10,293 bases of DNA from DATFGK01 sp046712825 (GTDB lineage: Bacteria; Actinomycetota; AC-67): contig JBKKCR010000089.1 in assembly GCA_046712825.1 (NCBI GenBank), positions 1 through 10,293 on the forward strand, written 5' to 3'. The translations under genes and the position numbers were made by a program. Numbering within the stretch: position 1 is the stretch's first letter; every line of letters begins with the position of its first letter. Shown here piece after piece: positions 1 to 6,820 of this stretch. The notes beneath the pieces are model-generated. The model ran no database searches. It was given only the letters and a program-made list of their open reading frames with translations, and was not told the origin of the DNA.

Positions 1-227
1 CGCTCGAGGTCGATCCCGAGCACAGAGGCCGCGCGTCCGGCGAGGATCGAGGCGCCGTAGCCCTCACCGCAGCCGGCGTCGAGGACGTCCATCCCGGCGA
101 CGCGCTCGGCGGCGAATTGGTACGTCACGACGTGGCGCTGGAACCAGTAGTTCTCCTCGGGGATGCCGGGCAGCGTCCGCTCACCGGTGATGATGAGCTC
201 GGAGGGGGTAGATGCGCTTTCGCTCAC
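1..227 (-). CDS. Class I SAM-dependent methyltransferase, N-terminal part (runs off left edge)
   Basis: The first 75 codons are present; the gene continues beyond base 1. The start is GTG at 227-225, followed by MSESASTPSELIITGERTLP. A glycine-rich SAM-binding motif I (VLDAGCGEGYG) lies at residues 48-58 and the acidic post-I position is Asp73 in GIDLE, so a Rossmann-fold class I methyltransferase is clear. The stretch GERTLPGIPEENYWFQRH resembles, from memory, mycobacterial Rv3030, a methyltransferase linked to methylated polysaccharide (MGLP) synthesis. The substrate cannot be read from this fragment. No Shine-Dalgarno precedes the GTG, but a TACCAT box lies 8 nt upstream, suggesting a leaderless transcript. 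A second in-frame GTG at 281-279 would add 18 residues and cannot be excluded. The gene is divergent from everything to its right. Methyltransferase call is firm; the Rv3030-type assignment is inference. Confidence 0.88.
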   Translation of the reverse strand, partial: MSESASTPSELIITGERTLPGIPEENYWFQRHVVTYQFAAERVAGMDVLDAGCGEGYGASILAGRAASVLGIDLE

Positions 228-235
228 GGAGAAGG

Positions 236-265
236 ATGGTAGCGGCCGCCAGCGTGGGGAGTCAT
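236..265 (-). promoter_or_regulatory. Candidate promoter of the methyltransferase gene (leaderless type)
   Basis: Reading the minus strand, ATGACT (265-260) resembles a -35 box. After 18 nt comes TACCAT (241-236), matching the actinobacterial -10 form TANNNT. The GTG start at 227 follows 8 nt later, so transcription could begin at or next to the start codon. Inferred from sequence only. Confidence 0.45.
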
Positions 266-295
266 TTCTTGCTCGTTTCACTGTTAGTTTCCAGC

Positions 296-301
296 TACGA
301 T
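296..301 (+). promoter_or_regulatory. Candidate -10 box (TACGAT), leaderless start of the small membrane protein
   Basis: TACGAT fits TANNNT and ends exactly 7 nt before the GTG at 309, the same spacing seen before the genes at 720 and 6828. No convincing -35 and no Shine-Dalgarno is visible. It faces away from the methyltransferase promoter across an 81-bp gap. Confidence 0.45.
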
Positions 302-308
302 CGACTTC

Positions 309-683
309 GTGCAGCAGCACAATGAATCGACGCCAGATAAACCTCATGGAGAGGACTCTTTTCTCGAGCGACAGGTGGACAAGGTCTTCACTTGGGCCTT
401 CGGTGAGCTCCTCGCTCCGGAAACCAGGCGATTCCGGATCCTCTACAACATCAATATTGCAGTCGGACTGGTTTCCTGGCTTATCGGCGCAATCGCGATA
501 ACGATTCCGCTCTTTTGGGAGGACAGTGTCTCGCCGGGCAACCGGAAGACCCTACGGCTGGTGTCGATTTCCGCCGGGATCGCGGTGCTCATCACCTTGT
601 TCGTCGTGCCGATTTACTGGCGAGTCAAATATGGGTCTCGGTTCGGCCGCCCCGCTTCGGACGATCCTCCTGGCGACGCCTAG
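309..683 (+). CDS. Small membrane protein with two transmembrane segments, function unknown
   Basis: The product has 124 residues. The N-terminal third is polar and charged (about residues 1-45). Two hydrophobic segments follow, about residues 50-70 (IAVGLVSWLIGAIAITIPLF) and 84-103 (VSISAGIAVLITLFVVPIYW), joined by a short charged loop; the tail is short and polar. I recognise no family. The GTG start is supported by a TACGAT box 7 nt upstream; an in-frame stop at 285-287 prevents a much longer N-terminus. Base use is less GC-rich than the neighbours, notably in the first membrane helix, which may mean a younger or transferred gene or simply hydrophobic codon content. It ends 36 nt before the next gene. 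Other frames are also open here, so reality rests on the membrane topology and the start architecture. Confidence 0.65.
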   Translation: MQQHNESTPDKPHGEDSFLERQVDKVFTWAFGELLAPETRRFRILYNINIAVGLVSWLIGAIAITIPLFWEDSVSPGNRKTLRLVSISAGIAVLITLFVVPIYWRVKYGSRFGRPASDDPPGDA

Positions 684-706
684 CGAGCGTCCGCCGAGTG
701 CGTCCG

Positions 707-712
707 TAGAAT
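707..712 (+). promoter_or_regulatory. Candidate -10 box (TAGAAT) for the PaaK-like gene, leaderless
   Basis: TAGAAT is followed by 7 nt and then GTG at 720. There is no Shine-Dalgarno in the gap. The spacing puts the expected transcription start on or beside the first base of the codon. No clear -35 is present 16-18 nt upstream. Confidence 0.5.
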
Positions 713-719
713 AGGCGCC

Positions 720-2150
720 GTGGCTCGCCCCTGGGATCAGGTTTCCTCCAAGGACAATCGGCGCTCGCAGGACCAATTGCTGCGCCAGACCCTGCTTCAG
801 ATGCAGCTCGCGCACGTGCCCACGGCCCGTGCCCGTCTGCTCGCGGCAGGGCTCGACGCGCGCACCTTCAAGGGGCTCGACGAGCTGACCAAGATCCCCA
901 CGGCAACGCGGGCCGAGGTCCTGGACCCGGTGCGGAATCCGGAAGGCGCCCGCGGGCTGGTGCTGCAAGGCACCGCTGAGGGCGTTCGCCGGTTCAGCGA
1001 CCGGAGCACGTTGCGACGCGTCGCGACGGCGCGGCTCCTCGGCGGTGAGGACGTCCAGCAGCTCGCGATCGAGGCGGCGTCTCGGCCGATCCACCAGCAT
1101 CTCGCGTTCGGGCCCGGCGGCCCGATCCCGATCGCGTACACCCGCGACGACTTGGACCTGTTCGCGCGTGCCGGCTCGCGGCTCGCGGCGCTCACCGGAA
1201 TCGACCGCGAGGATCGGCTGCTCAACCTGATCCCGTTCGGGCCGACGCTCGACTTCTGGGGCGTCTTCTATATGGCGCACGGCGTCGGAATGAGTGCGGT
1301 TCATTCTCGACGCGAGGGCGGCGACATCGTGCGGGCCTTGGTCGCGTTCGACGCGACGCGCCCGACGACGATCGCGATCCCCGCGGACGAGGTCGCCGAG
1401 TTCCCGGAAGCCGCTCGCAACGCGGGTCTCGATCTGAGCGAGATCCGGGCCTTGCTCGCGGTCGGACGCTCCCTCACCAAGGCCGAGCGGGAGCAGCTCG
1501 GCGAAGCGCTTCAGGCGGCCGGGGCGACCGACGCGCGTATCGCGGCGGCGTACGGCCCGGCGGAAGGTCGCGTCCTCTGGGGCGAGTGCGCGATCCCGGT
1601 CGGGAAATCCGAGACCTTCGGGTTCCACACCTACCCGGATCTGGAACTGGTCGAGGTCCTGTCGCCGGACACCGCTCAGTCGCTCGGCGAGCAGACGCCC
1701 GGCGAGATCACGATCACGCCGCTTGGCTTCCGCGGCGGCGGCGTCCCGCGCTGGCGCTCGGGCGATCTCGCGCTCGGCGGCGTCACGAGCCAGCCCTGTC
1801 CGAACTGCGGGCGCACCGTCCCCCGCGTCGGGCCGAGCGTGCGCCGCAACGCCTGGCAGCGCCGGGTCCGGCTGAACGGCCGCGCCGTTCGCTTCGACTT
1901 CCGCTACGCCGCGGCCTCGGCGGTCCCAAGGGCGCTCGAGTTCCAGGTTGAGCTGCTTGGGGGAGACGAAAGCAAGCTCTTCGTCTACATCCGCCCACGG
2001 AGCGAGGACCCGACGCCACTGATCGAGCTTTTCGAGGAGCTCGAGCGATGGGGAACGGCTCCCACACAGATCGTAGTTGCCAGCGAGGAAGAGCTCCGCC
2101 AGCGGCTGGACGCCACCGACGGCTTGTTCCGTCGGTTCGCCGAACACTGA
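720..2150 (+). CDS. Divergent PaaK-like ANL-superfamily protein with degenerate nucleotide-binding loop
   Basis: A 476-residue protein with the outline of phenylacetate-CoA ligase (PaaK) type adenylate-forming enzymes. The N-terminus has the family pattern of helices followed by LDELTKIPTATRAEV (about 53-67). YTRDDLDLF (140-148) matches the segment that follows the phosphate loop in PaaK. YGPAE (278-282) and GEC (288-290) match motif A5. RSGDL (346-350) matches motif A7, and CPNCGRTVPRV (360-370) matches the PaaK cysteine segment. Several catalytic features look altered. The Ser/Thr/Gly-rich phosphate loop (SSGTTG in the family) is replaced by AFGPGGP (129-135), preceded by a longer region. 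The hinge pattern GR.DD is replaced by RRNAWQRRVRLNGR, and the C-terminus ends in FRRFAEH without an obvious catalytic lysine motif. It may be a non-catalytic homologue or use another substrate. Fold call fairly sure, activity unknown. Confidence 0.72.
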   Translation: MARPWDQVSSKDNRRSQDQLLRQTLLQMQLAHVPTARARLLAAGLDARTFKGLDELTKIPTATRAEVLDPVRNPEGARGLVLQGTAEGVRRFSDRSTLRRVATARLLGGEDVQQLAIEAASRPIHQHLAFGPGGPIPIAYTRDDLDLFARAGSRLAALTGIDREDRLLNLIPFGPTLDFWGVFYMAHGVGMSAVHSRREGGDIVRALVAFDATRPTTIAIPADEVAEFPEAARNAGLDLSEIRALLAVGRSLTKAEREQLGEALQAAGATDARIAAAYGPAEGRVLWGECAIPVGKSETFGFHTYPDLELVEVLSPDTAQSLGEQTPGEITITPLGFRGGGVPRWRSGDLALGGVTSQPCPNCGRTVPRVGPSVRRNAWQRRVRLNGRAVRFDFRYAAASAVPRALEFQVELLGGDESKLFVYIRPRSEDPTPLIELFEELERWGTAPTQIVVASEEELRQRLDATDGLFRRFAEH

Positions 2151-2184
2151 CTCCCACGCCGCAACGCAGTCCCCATTCGAGCGT

Positions 2185-2190
2185 TACATT
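2185..2190 (+). promoter_or_regulatory. Weak candidate -10 box (TACATT) ahead of the exported repeat protein
   Basis: TACATT fits TANNNT in the 77-bp gap between genes and would give a leader of about 30 nt carrying the Shine-Dalgarno at 2219-2223. No matching -35 is seen, and this short pattern can occur by chance. Confidence 0.25.
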
Positions 2191-2218
2191 GGCGTAGAGC
2201 AATGCGCGCGTTCGCATC

Positions 2219-2223
2219 GGAGG
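2219..2223 (+). promoter_or_regulatory. Shine-Dalgarno (GGAGG) deciding the start at 2228
   Basis: GGAGG ends 4 nt before ATG at 2228. An in-frame TTG at 2225 would leave only 1 nt, so ATG is preferred; it also gives a well-formed signal peptide. Confidence 0.6.
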
Positions 2224-2227
2224 TTTG

Positions 2228-3826
2228 ATGAGGTTGGTCCGCAACGCCCGTTTGGCGGCACTCATGCTGATGACGACTGCTGCGACCCTCCTCGTTGCTC
2301 CGGCAGCATCGGCCGCAACGATTTCGCGCGTCGACGACCTCGGCGTCTCGGCGATCGGCCTCGAAGCTCGGAAGGCCGTCCTCGGCATAGGGATGACCGG
2401 AAGTGGGACTTTCACCGGCGTCTCGGTCGTCCTCGAGGACGTCGGAGGCGACGGCGACTTCGACCTTGCTCTCCTGAGCGATCTCGATGGCGCCGAGGGA
2501 GTCGCGGTCTACCGCGACGGCGGTTCGGTCGACGACGAGCCCGACCTTGGGGATAGCAAGGTCAGCAGCACGTTCTCCAACTCGAACGGAAATGTAGACG
2601 TGAACGTCTCGTCGTCGATCCCCGGCTCCGCCGAGGGGTTGTACACCTATTTCCTCGTTGTTCAGACCTCCAACACGATCTCGCACGGCGACGACTTCAC
2701 GGTTGCGATCTCCGGTGGGCTCTGTCCGTTCGAGACGAGCCCGGTCACGCTGATCTGCGGCGGCGGCGCTACGGGGACGATCACTGCCGACACGACCGTG
2801 CCGACGGCTCAGCTGACCACCACCCCGACGACGGTCGACGGGAACGTGGTCTGGACCTTCAACGAAGACGTCATCGGGGTGTCGCAGGACAACGTCGTCC
2901 TGCGCGTGGACGGATCGTCCACCAACATCGCATCGACCGTCACGTACGACGCCGGCAGCGACACCGCGACGATCAATCCGGACGCGGCGCTTTCCCCCGG
3001 CACCACCTACCGCACGCTGGTCAACCCAACGAGCGCGACGGAAAAGGTCGCCGACCCGGCCGGAAACGCGGTCCTGGCTAACACGCAAGGCACGTTCTCG
3101 CTGATGGGGGTCGGTTTCACGCCGGGCGTCGTCCGCGGGAACACCTGGCTCCTGAGCAACGGGCCGAACCGGGTCATCGATACCACGTTCAAGTTCGGTA
3201 AGGCGACGGACTTCCCGGTCGCCGGCGACTGGGACGGGGACAATCAGTGGCAAGCCGGCGTCGTGCGCGGGAACGTCTGGTACCTCGCGAACGAAGCGAT
3301 CCCGCAGTCCGTCACGAGCTTCGCGTTCGGCAAGGCGACCGACTATCCCGTCGTGGGCGACTGGGACGACAACGGCACCTACACGCCCGGGCTGGTCCGC
3401 GGGAACAAGTGGCTCGTCTCGAACCAGATCCCGCCGGCCACGCTCACCAGCTTCACCTTCGCGAGCGCGACCGACTTCCCCGTCGTCGGAGACTGGGACG
3501 GCAACGGCTCGACGACCCCGGGGGTCGTCCGAGGCAACGTGTGGTACGTGACCAATCAGATCCTGCCTGTCACGGTCACGAGCTTCGCGTTCGGGAAGGC
3601 GACGGACTATCCGATCGCCGGGGACTGGAACGACGATAACAAGTGGACGGCCGGCCTCTTGCGCGGCGACGTGTGGTTCCTCGCGAACGAGCCGATTCCA
3701 CAGACGGTTACCAGCTTCACGTTCGGCGAACCCACCGACTTCCCGGTCGTGGGTGACTGGGACGGTCCGATCACGGGCGGTTCCACCGGCGCCGGCCTCG
3801 TGCCGAAGATCGTTCCCGGCTCCTAG
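2228..3826 (+). CDS. Exported protein with Ig-like domain and five 44-residue propeller-type repeats
   Basis: A 532-residue secreted protein. Residues 1-29 form a signal peptide: basic RLVRNAR, a hydrophobic core, and ASA before the likely cut after Ala29. No lipobox or sortase motif is seen. Residues about 30-185 are an unrecognised beta-rich domain with an Asp-rich, possibly calcium-binding loop (GGDGDFD, 73-79) and the protein's only two cysteines (166 and 177), which could form a disulfide. Residues about 188-291 look like a bacterial Ig-like domain (VWTFNEDV, then PGTTY and DPAGN). Residues 298-517 are five tandem copies of exactly 44 residues with consensus TPGVVRGN.W, a variable strand, FAFG.ATD.PV.GDWDG. 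The tail is short and Gly/Pro/Ser-rich. The same repeat ends the amidase encoded 117 bp downstream, implying related localisation or binding. No enzymatic domain is visible; a surface adhesin or wall-binding role is inference. Confidence 0.85.
   Translation: MRLVRNARLAALMLMTTAATLLVAPAASAATISRVDDLGVSAIGLEARKAVLGIGMTGSGTFTGVSVVLEDVGGDGDFDLALLSDLDGAEGVAVYRDGGSVDDEPDLGDSKVSSTFSNSNGNVDVNVSSSIPGSAEGLYTYFLVVQTSNTISHGDDFTVAISGGLCPFETSPVTLICGGGATGTITADTTVPTAQLTTTPTTVDGNVVWTFNEDVIGVSQDNVVLRVDGSSTNIASTVTYDAGSDTATINPDAALSPGTTYRTLVNPTSATEKVADPAGNAVLANTQGTFSLMGVGFTPGVVRGNTWLLSNGPNRVIDTTFKFGKATDFPVAGDWDGDNQWQAGVVRGNVWYLANEAIPQSVTSFAFGKATDYPVVGDWDDNGTYTPGLVRGNKWLVSNQIPPATLTSFTFASATDFPVVGDWDGNGSTTPGVVRGNVWYVTNQILPVTVTSFAFGKATDYPIAGDWNDDNKWTAGLLRGDVWFLANEPIPQTVTSFTFGEPTDFPVVGDWDGPITGGSTGAGLVPKIVPGS
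3119..3778 (+). repeat. Five tandem 132-bp (44-aa) repeats in the exported protein gene
   Basis: The copies are 3119-3250, 3251-3382, 3383-3514, 3515-3646 and 3647-3778, with no length variation. Each encodes R-G near the start, a Trp at position 10, F-x-F-G at about 24-27 and GDW near the end. Copies 2 and 4 and copies 1 and 3 share several features (for example FAFGKATDYP in 2 and 4). Four predicted strands per unit and a DWDGDG-type loop suggest blades of a five-bladed beta-propeller. Confidence 0.9.
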
Positions 3827-3943
3827 CCTCTTCGGACTGTACCGTTCGTCCCGGTTCATCCACACGCTCGGTTCGCTCAAGGACGTTCGTGCGCTCCGTC
3901 GATAGCTTCCTTGAACAGCTGGGTGTGATAGGGGTTGTCGCTC

Positions 3944-6784
3944 ATGGCGCGTGCACGAGTACTTTCCGTCGCCTTGCTTGCAACGCTTTGCGTCGTCGGC
4001 ATCCCGAGTCCCATGCCCGCCGTCGCTCGCGTTCCGGCGACGATCGATCGCGAGGTCGTCGTCGAACGCGGTTCCGTCGTCACGGCGGCGAGCACCGGCG
4101 TGTGGCTCGAGCGGAGGCTCGAGACGCTCCCGATCAACGCGAACCTCGTTGCCGCGTCGTTCCGCTCCACCGCGAGCGACGAACAGCTCGAGGACCTGAT
4201 CATCGAGGCGCGCTTCCGCGGCGTGGACGGCTGGTCCGAGTGGCAGCGGCTGATCGTCGAGCCCGACGAGGCGCCCGAGCAGATCGAGGCGATCGCCGGC
4301 TCCCCTCGCGTGTTCACCGGACCGATCTGGGTCGGGACGGCGAACGGCGCGGAACTGCGCTACGCGGCGCCGCCGGGCGGGGCCAACGCCGACGACATCC
4401 GCCTGCATCTGATCAACACGCTCGGCAACGCGACCGACCCGAACTTCTTCGAGAAGATGGTGAGCTCGGTCTCAAGCTTCTTCCGCGGGACCAAGGCGCA
4501 CGCGATTACTGTGCAGCCGGCGATCATCACCCGCGCGCAGTGGGGAGCCGACGAGAGCATCCGCGAGTGCTGCCCGCGGTACGCGCCGGCCGTTCATATG
4601 GCGTTCGTCCATCACACGGTGGGATCGAACTCGTACAGCAAGTCGGAGTCCACCGCGCTCGTGCGCGGCATCTACGCCTACCACGTGAAGAACCGGGGGT
4701 GGAGCGACATCGGCTACAACTTCCTGGTCGACAAGTACGGTCAGATCTTCGAGGGACGCTACGGCGGGATGACGGAGCCCGTCATCGGCGCGCACGTCAA
4801 AGGGTTCAACACCGGCAGCACCGGCATCTCGCTGATGGGCACGTTCACGAGTACCAGCCCGACCGCGTCGATGGTCGGAGGCCTCAAGAGCCTGCTCGCG
4901 TGGAAGCTCGACGTTCATCACCTGCCTCCGATCGGGACCGTGGTGATGACGTCCGGCGGAGCACCGCTGTATCCCATCGGGACGAAGAAGACCTTCAACA
5001 GGATCTCGGGCCACAAAGATGGCCAGCAAACCTCGTGTCCCGGGAGCAAGGCCTACAACCTGCTTCCGTCGATCCGCACGGCCGTGAACGGGATGGGCTT
5101 GCCCAAGCTCTACCTGCCGCGCGTGACGCCGAGCGTGCTCAGGCGCGACGGTGACGGCAAGAACGAGTACGTGCGGGTCGACGGCGACTTCACCACCGCG
5201 ATCAACTGGACGATGAGCTTCCGCGACGCCGAGGGCGTGTCGGTCCTCAAGCAGTTCGTTGGCAAGGGCACCACGGCGACGGCGTGGTGGGACGGCATCC
5301 AGGCCGACGGCAACCCGGCGCGCTCGGGACCGATCAAGTTCGTGATCGAAGGGGTCAGCGACCAGGGAAACCCCGTCCGCGCGGGCGGTGGAACCTTCTT
5401 CCTGGTCACCAACCATCCGGACGGGACGCTTCTGAAGTCCTCGAACAAGACGGTGTTCCTCGAGAACGGAAAATCGCGTCTCGTACCGAACAACGCGGTC
5501 AAAAACTCGTGGTTCCGCTCGAACGAGGGCGTGGCGGCGACGAACCAGGCGATCGACTCGTATCCGGTGGGCACCCCGCTCGCGCCGCGCGAGGGAACCA
5601 TCTTCTCCAACGCCGGCAAGTACCACATGTGGTCCGCCGCGAAGCTACGCGAGTTCGACCCGGCGACGTTCACCTCGCTCGGCTACTCGTCGGCCGCGGC
5701 GATCCCGATCACGGACGCCGAGATGGCGACGCTCGCGAAGGGCACCAAGATCGACGACGCGCTCAAGCATCCGCCCGGTGCGGCGGTACGCGCCTCAGAC
5801 GGCTCGACCTGGACGATCGACGCGGCGACGCGACGCAAGCACAAGACGAACTTCGTGAAGGTCTCGTGGTACCGAGACGCGGAGGTCGTGACCGCCACGG
5901 CGCTGGACGTCGGGCTGCCCATCGGGGAGCCTTTGACCTACCGCGACGGCACCCAGATCTACGTGACCGACGGGACGAAGTGGATCTACGCGAACGGTGT
6001 TCGGCGCGGCCTCGAGCCCGGCTTCTTCGAGGCGCTCGGCTACTCGAACGCGGCTTCGCTCTGGATGCTCCCGTCGGAAGCGGCCGGCATCCCATCGCTG
6101 ATGTTCGGCCACTACCCGCCCATCGGCACACCGGTGGTCGGTGACTGGGATGGCGACGGCGACATGACGCCCGGCCTCGTGCGCGGCACCCAGTGGTTCC
6201 TGCACAACAACTGGGACGGGGAAGCCGACAAGATCGTGTCCTACGGCGGACAAGCGGGTGACATCCCGATCCCCGGCGATTGGGACGGCGACGGCGTCTG
6301 GACGACCGGCGTGCGTCGCGGAAACACATACTTCATCAACAACGGCTGGGATGGCTTCGCCGATGCGGTGATCCCGTTCGGCGGCGCAACCGATCGGCCG
6401 GTCGTCGGCGACTGGGACGGCGACGGGACGACGACGCTCGGGATCGTGCGCGGCAACGTCTGGTACATCAGCGACGGCTCCGATCCCGACGTCGACAAGC
6501 AATTCGCGTTCGGCTCCGCCTCGGACAAGCCGATCACGGGCGACTGGGACGGCGACGGCACGGTCACGCCCGGCATCATCCGCGGCAACGTTTGGCACCT
6601 CGGCAACGGCGCCGGCTATGTGGTCACGAACCCGTTCGCATTCGGCGTCGCCTCGGACAATTTCGTCAAGGGCGACTGGGACGGAGACAACGATTGGACG
6701 CCGGGGGTGGTCCGGAACTGGACCTGGATCCTTCGCAACCCGGCGAGCGGACCGCCCGACGTCACGTTCGTCGACCTCGGCTGA
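3944..6784 (+). CDS. Secreted N-acetylmuramoyl-L-alanine amidase (PGRP/amidase_2) with Ig-like and repeat domains
   Basis: The 946-residue product probably cleaves the bond between N-acetylmuramic acid and L-alanine of peptidoglycan outside the cell. Residues 1-28 are a signal peptide ending AVA. A beta-rich N-terminal region (about 40-190) is of the kind found ahead of actinobacterial amidases. The PGRP domain (about 194-377) starts ITRAQWGADE and keeps the zinc ligands His223 (FVHHTVG), His357 (SGHKD) and Cys365 (TSCPG), plus Tyr258 in DIGYNF, equivalent to the T7 lysozyme catalytic tyrosine. Next come a FlgD-like Ig module (about 389-488), four divergent ~55-63-residue repeats (493-722), and propeller repeats (728-946) like those of the upstream gene. 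ATG at 3944 is preferred over in-frame TTG at 3935: AGGGG lies 9 nt upstream and the signal peptide is cleaner. No clear promoter was identified in the 117-bp gap. Role in wall remodelling or lysis is inference. Confidence 0.92.
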   Translation: MARARVLSVALLATLCVVGIPSPMPAVARVPATIDREVVVERGSVVTAASTGVWLERRLETLPINANLVAASFRSTASDEQLEDLIIEARFRGVDGWSEWQRLIVEPDEAPEQIEAIAGSPRVFTGPIWVGTANGAELRYAAPPGGANADDIRLHLINTLGNATDPNFFEKMVSSVSSFFRGTKAHAITVQPAIITRAQWGADESIRECCPRYAPAVHMAFVHHTVGSNSYSKSESTALVRGIYAYHVKNRGWSDIGYNFLVDKYGQIFEGRYGGMTEPVIGAHVKGFNTGSTGISLMGTFTSTSPTASMVGGLKSLLAWKLDVHHLPPIGTVVMTSGGAPLYPIGTKKTFNRISGHKDGQQTSCPGSKAYNLLPSIRTAVNGMGLPKLYLPRVTPSVLRRDGDGKNEYVRVDGDFTTAINWTMSFRDAEGVSVLKQFVGKGTTATAWWDGIQADGNPARSGPIKFVIEGVSDQGNPVRAGGGTFFLVTNHPDGTLLKSSNKTVFLENGKSRLVPNNAVKNSWFRSNEGVAATNQAIDSYPVGTPLAPREGTIFSNAGKYHMWSAAKLREFDPATFTSLGYSSAAAIPITDAEMATLAKGTKIDDALKHPPGAAVRASDGSTWTIDAATRRKHKTNFVKVSWYRDAEVVTATALDVGLPIGEPLTYRDGTQIYVTDGTKWIYANGVRRGLEPGFFEALGYSNAASLWMLPSEAAGIPSLMFGHYPPIGTPVVGDWDGDGDMTPGLVRGTQWFLHNNWDGEADKIVSYGGQAGDIPIPGDWDGDGVWTTGVRRGNTYFINNGWDGFADAVIPFGGATDRPVVGDWDGDGTTTLGIVRGNVWYISDGSDPDVDKQFAFGSASDKPITGDWDGDGTVTPGIIRGNVWHLGNGAGYVVTNPFAFGVASDNFVKGDWDGDNDWTPGVVRNWTWILRNPASGPPDVTFVDLG
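5420..6109 (+). repeat. Four divergent ~55-63-residue repeats in the amidase
   Basis: Units start near residues 493, 549, 612 and 667. They share a pattern of a Gly plus small residue (GT), a strand ending in an aromatic (F, W, W, W), a basic residue or pair, then a swG/GY-like segment (SWF, LGY, SWY, LGY), and an L/I...G end. The style resembles wall- or surface-associated repeats with a GKkR...swG pattern. Repeats are diverged, so DNA-level similarity is low. Confidence 0.6.
6125..6781 (+). repeat. Propeller-type 44-45-residue repeats at the amidase C-terminus
   Basis: A half unit (GTPVVGDWDGDGDM, 6125-6166) is followed by full units at 6167-6301 (45 codons), 6302-6433, 6434-6565 and 6566-6697 (44 codons each), then a terminal half unit (TPGVVRNWTW onward, 6698-6781). 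The two halves could complete one split blade, giving five in all. Key residues are R-G, an aromatic at position 10, F-G and GDWDGDG, the last like a DxDxDG calcium loop. Confidence 0.88.
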
Positions 6785-6812
6785 AAGGCCATCCCTAGGG
6801 CGTGACGGCCTT
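6785..6812 (+). other. Inverted repeat between amidase stop and iscS
   Basis: AAGGCC (6785-6790) pairs with GGCCTT (6807-6812), and the palindrome CCCTAGGG (6793-6800) sits in the loop. It directly follows the amidase stop and covers the -35 region of the presumed iscS promoter. It could be a weak terminator (no U-run follows) or an operator. Unproven. Confidence 0.4.
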
Positions 6813-6814
6813 GC

Positions 6815-6820
6815 TAGGCT
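6815..6820 (+). promoter_or_regulatory. Candidate -10 box (TAGGCT) of iscS, leaderless
   Basis: TAGGCT is followed by 7 nt and then ATG at 6828, with no Shine-Dalgarno between. This is the same spacing as for the genes at 309 and 720. No TTGACA-like -35 is visible. Confidence 0.5.

Noticed and set aside
163..501. Plus-strand open frame overlapping the methyltransferase start
   Set aside because: Ser/Arg-rich composition, no motif, antisense to the methyltransferase start, and overlapped by the better supported gene at 309.
552..2147. Long minus-strand open frame opposite the PaaK-like gene
   Set aside because: Its translation is Arg/Asp/Glu/Ala-rich with no domain, as expected from the antisense of GC-rich coding DNA. 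The plus-strand frame has clear ANL motifs.
3119..3778. 132-bp periodic DNA as a CRISPR array or mobile repeat
   Set aside because: The period is exactly 44 codons, lies in frame inside one gene, and the copies diverge as protein repeats do; there are no spacers.
3827..3943. Gap between the two exported-protein genes as a site of terminator or small RNA
   Set aside because: No convincing stem with U-run and no clear paired -35/-10 were found; TTGAAC (3911-3916) and TAGCTT (3903-3908) are isolated partial matches.
1985..4408. 807-codon minus-strand open frame across three genes
   Set aside because: It spans two gene boundaries and lies opposite a signal peptide, repeats and amidase sequence; it is low-complexity, Arg/Asp-rich shadow sequence. 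Its repetitive middle merely mirrors the 132-bp repeats on the other strand.
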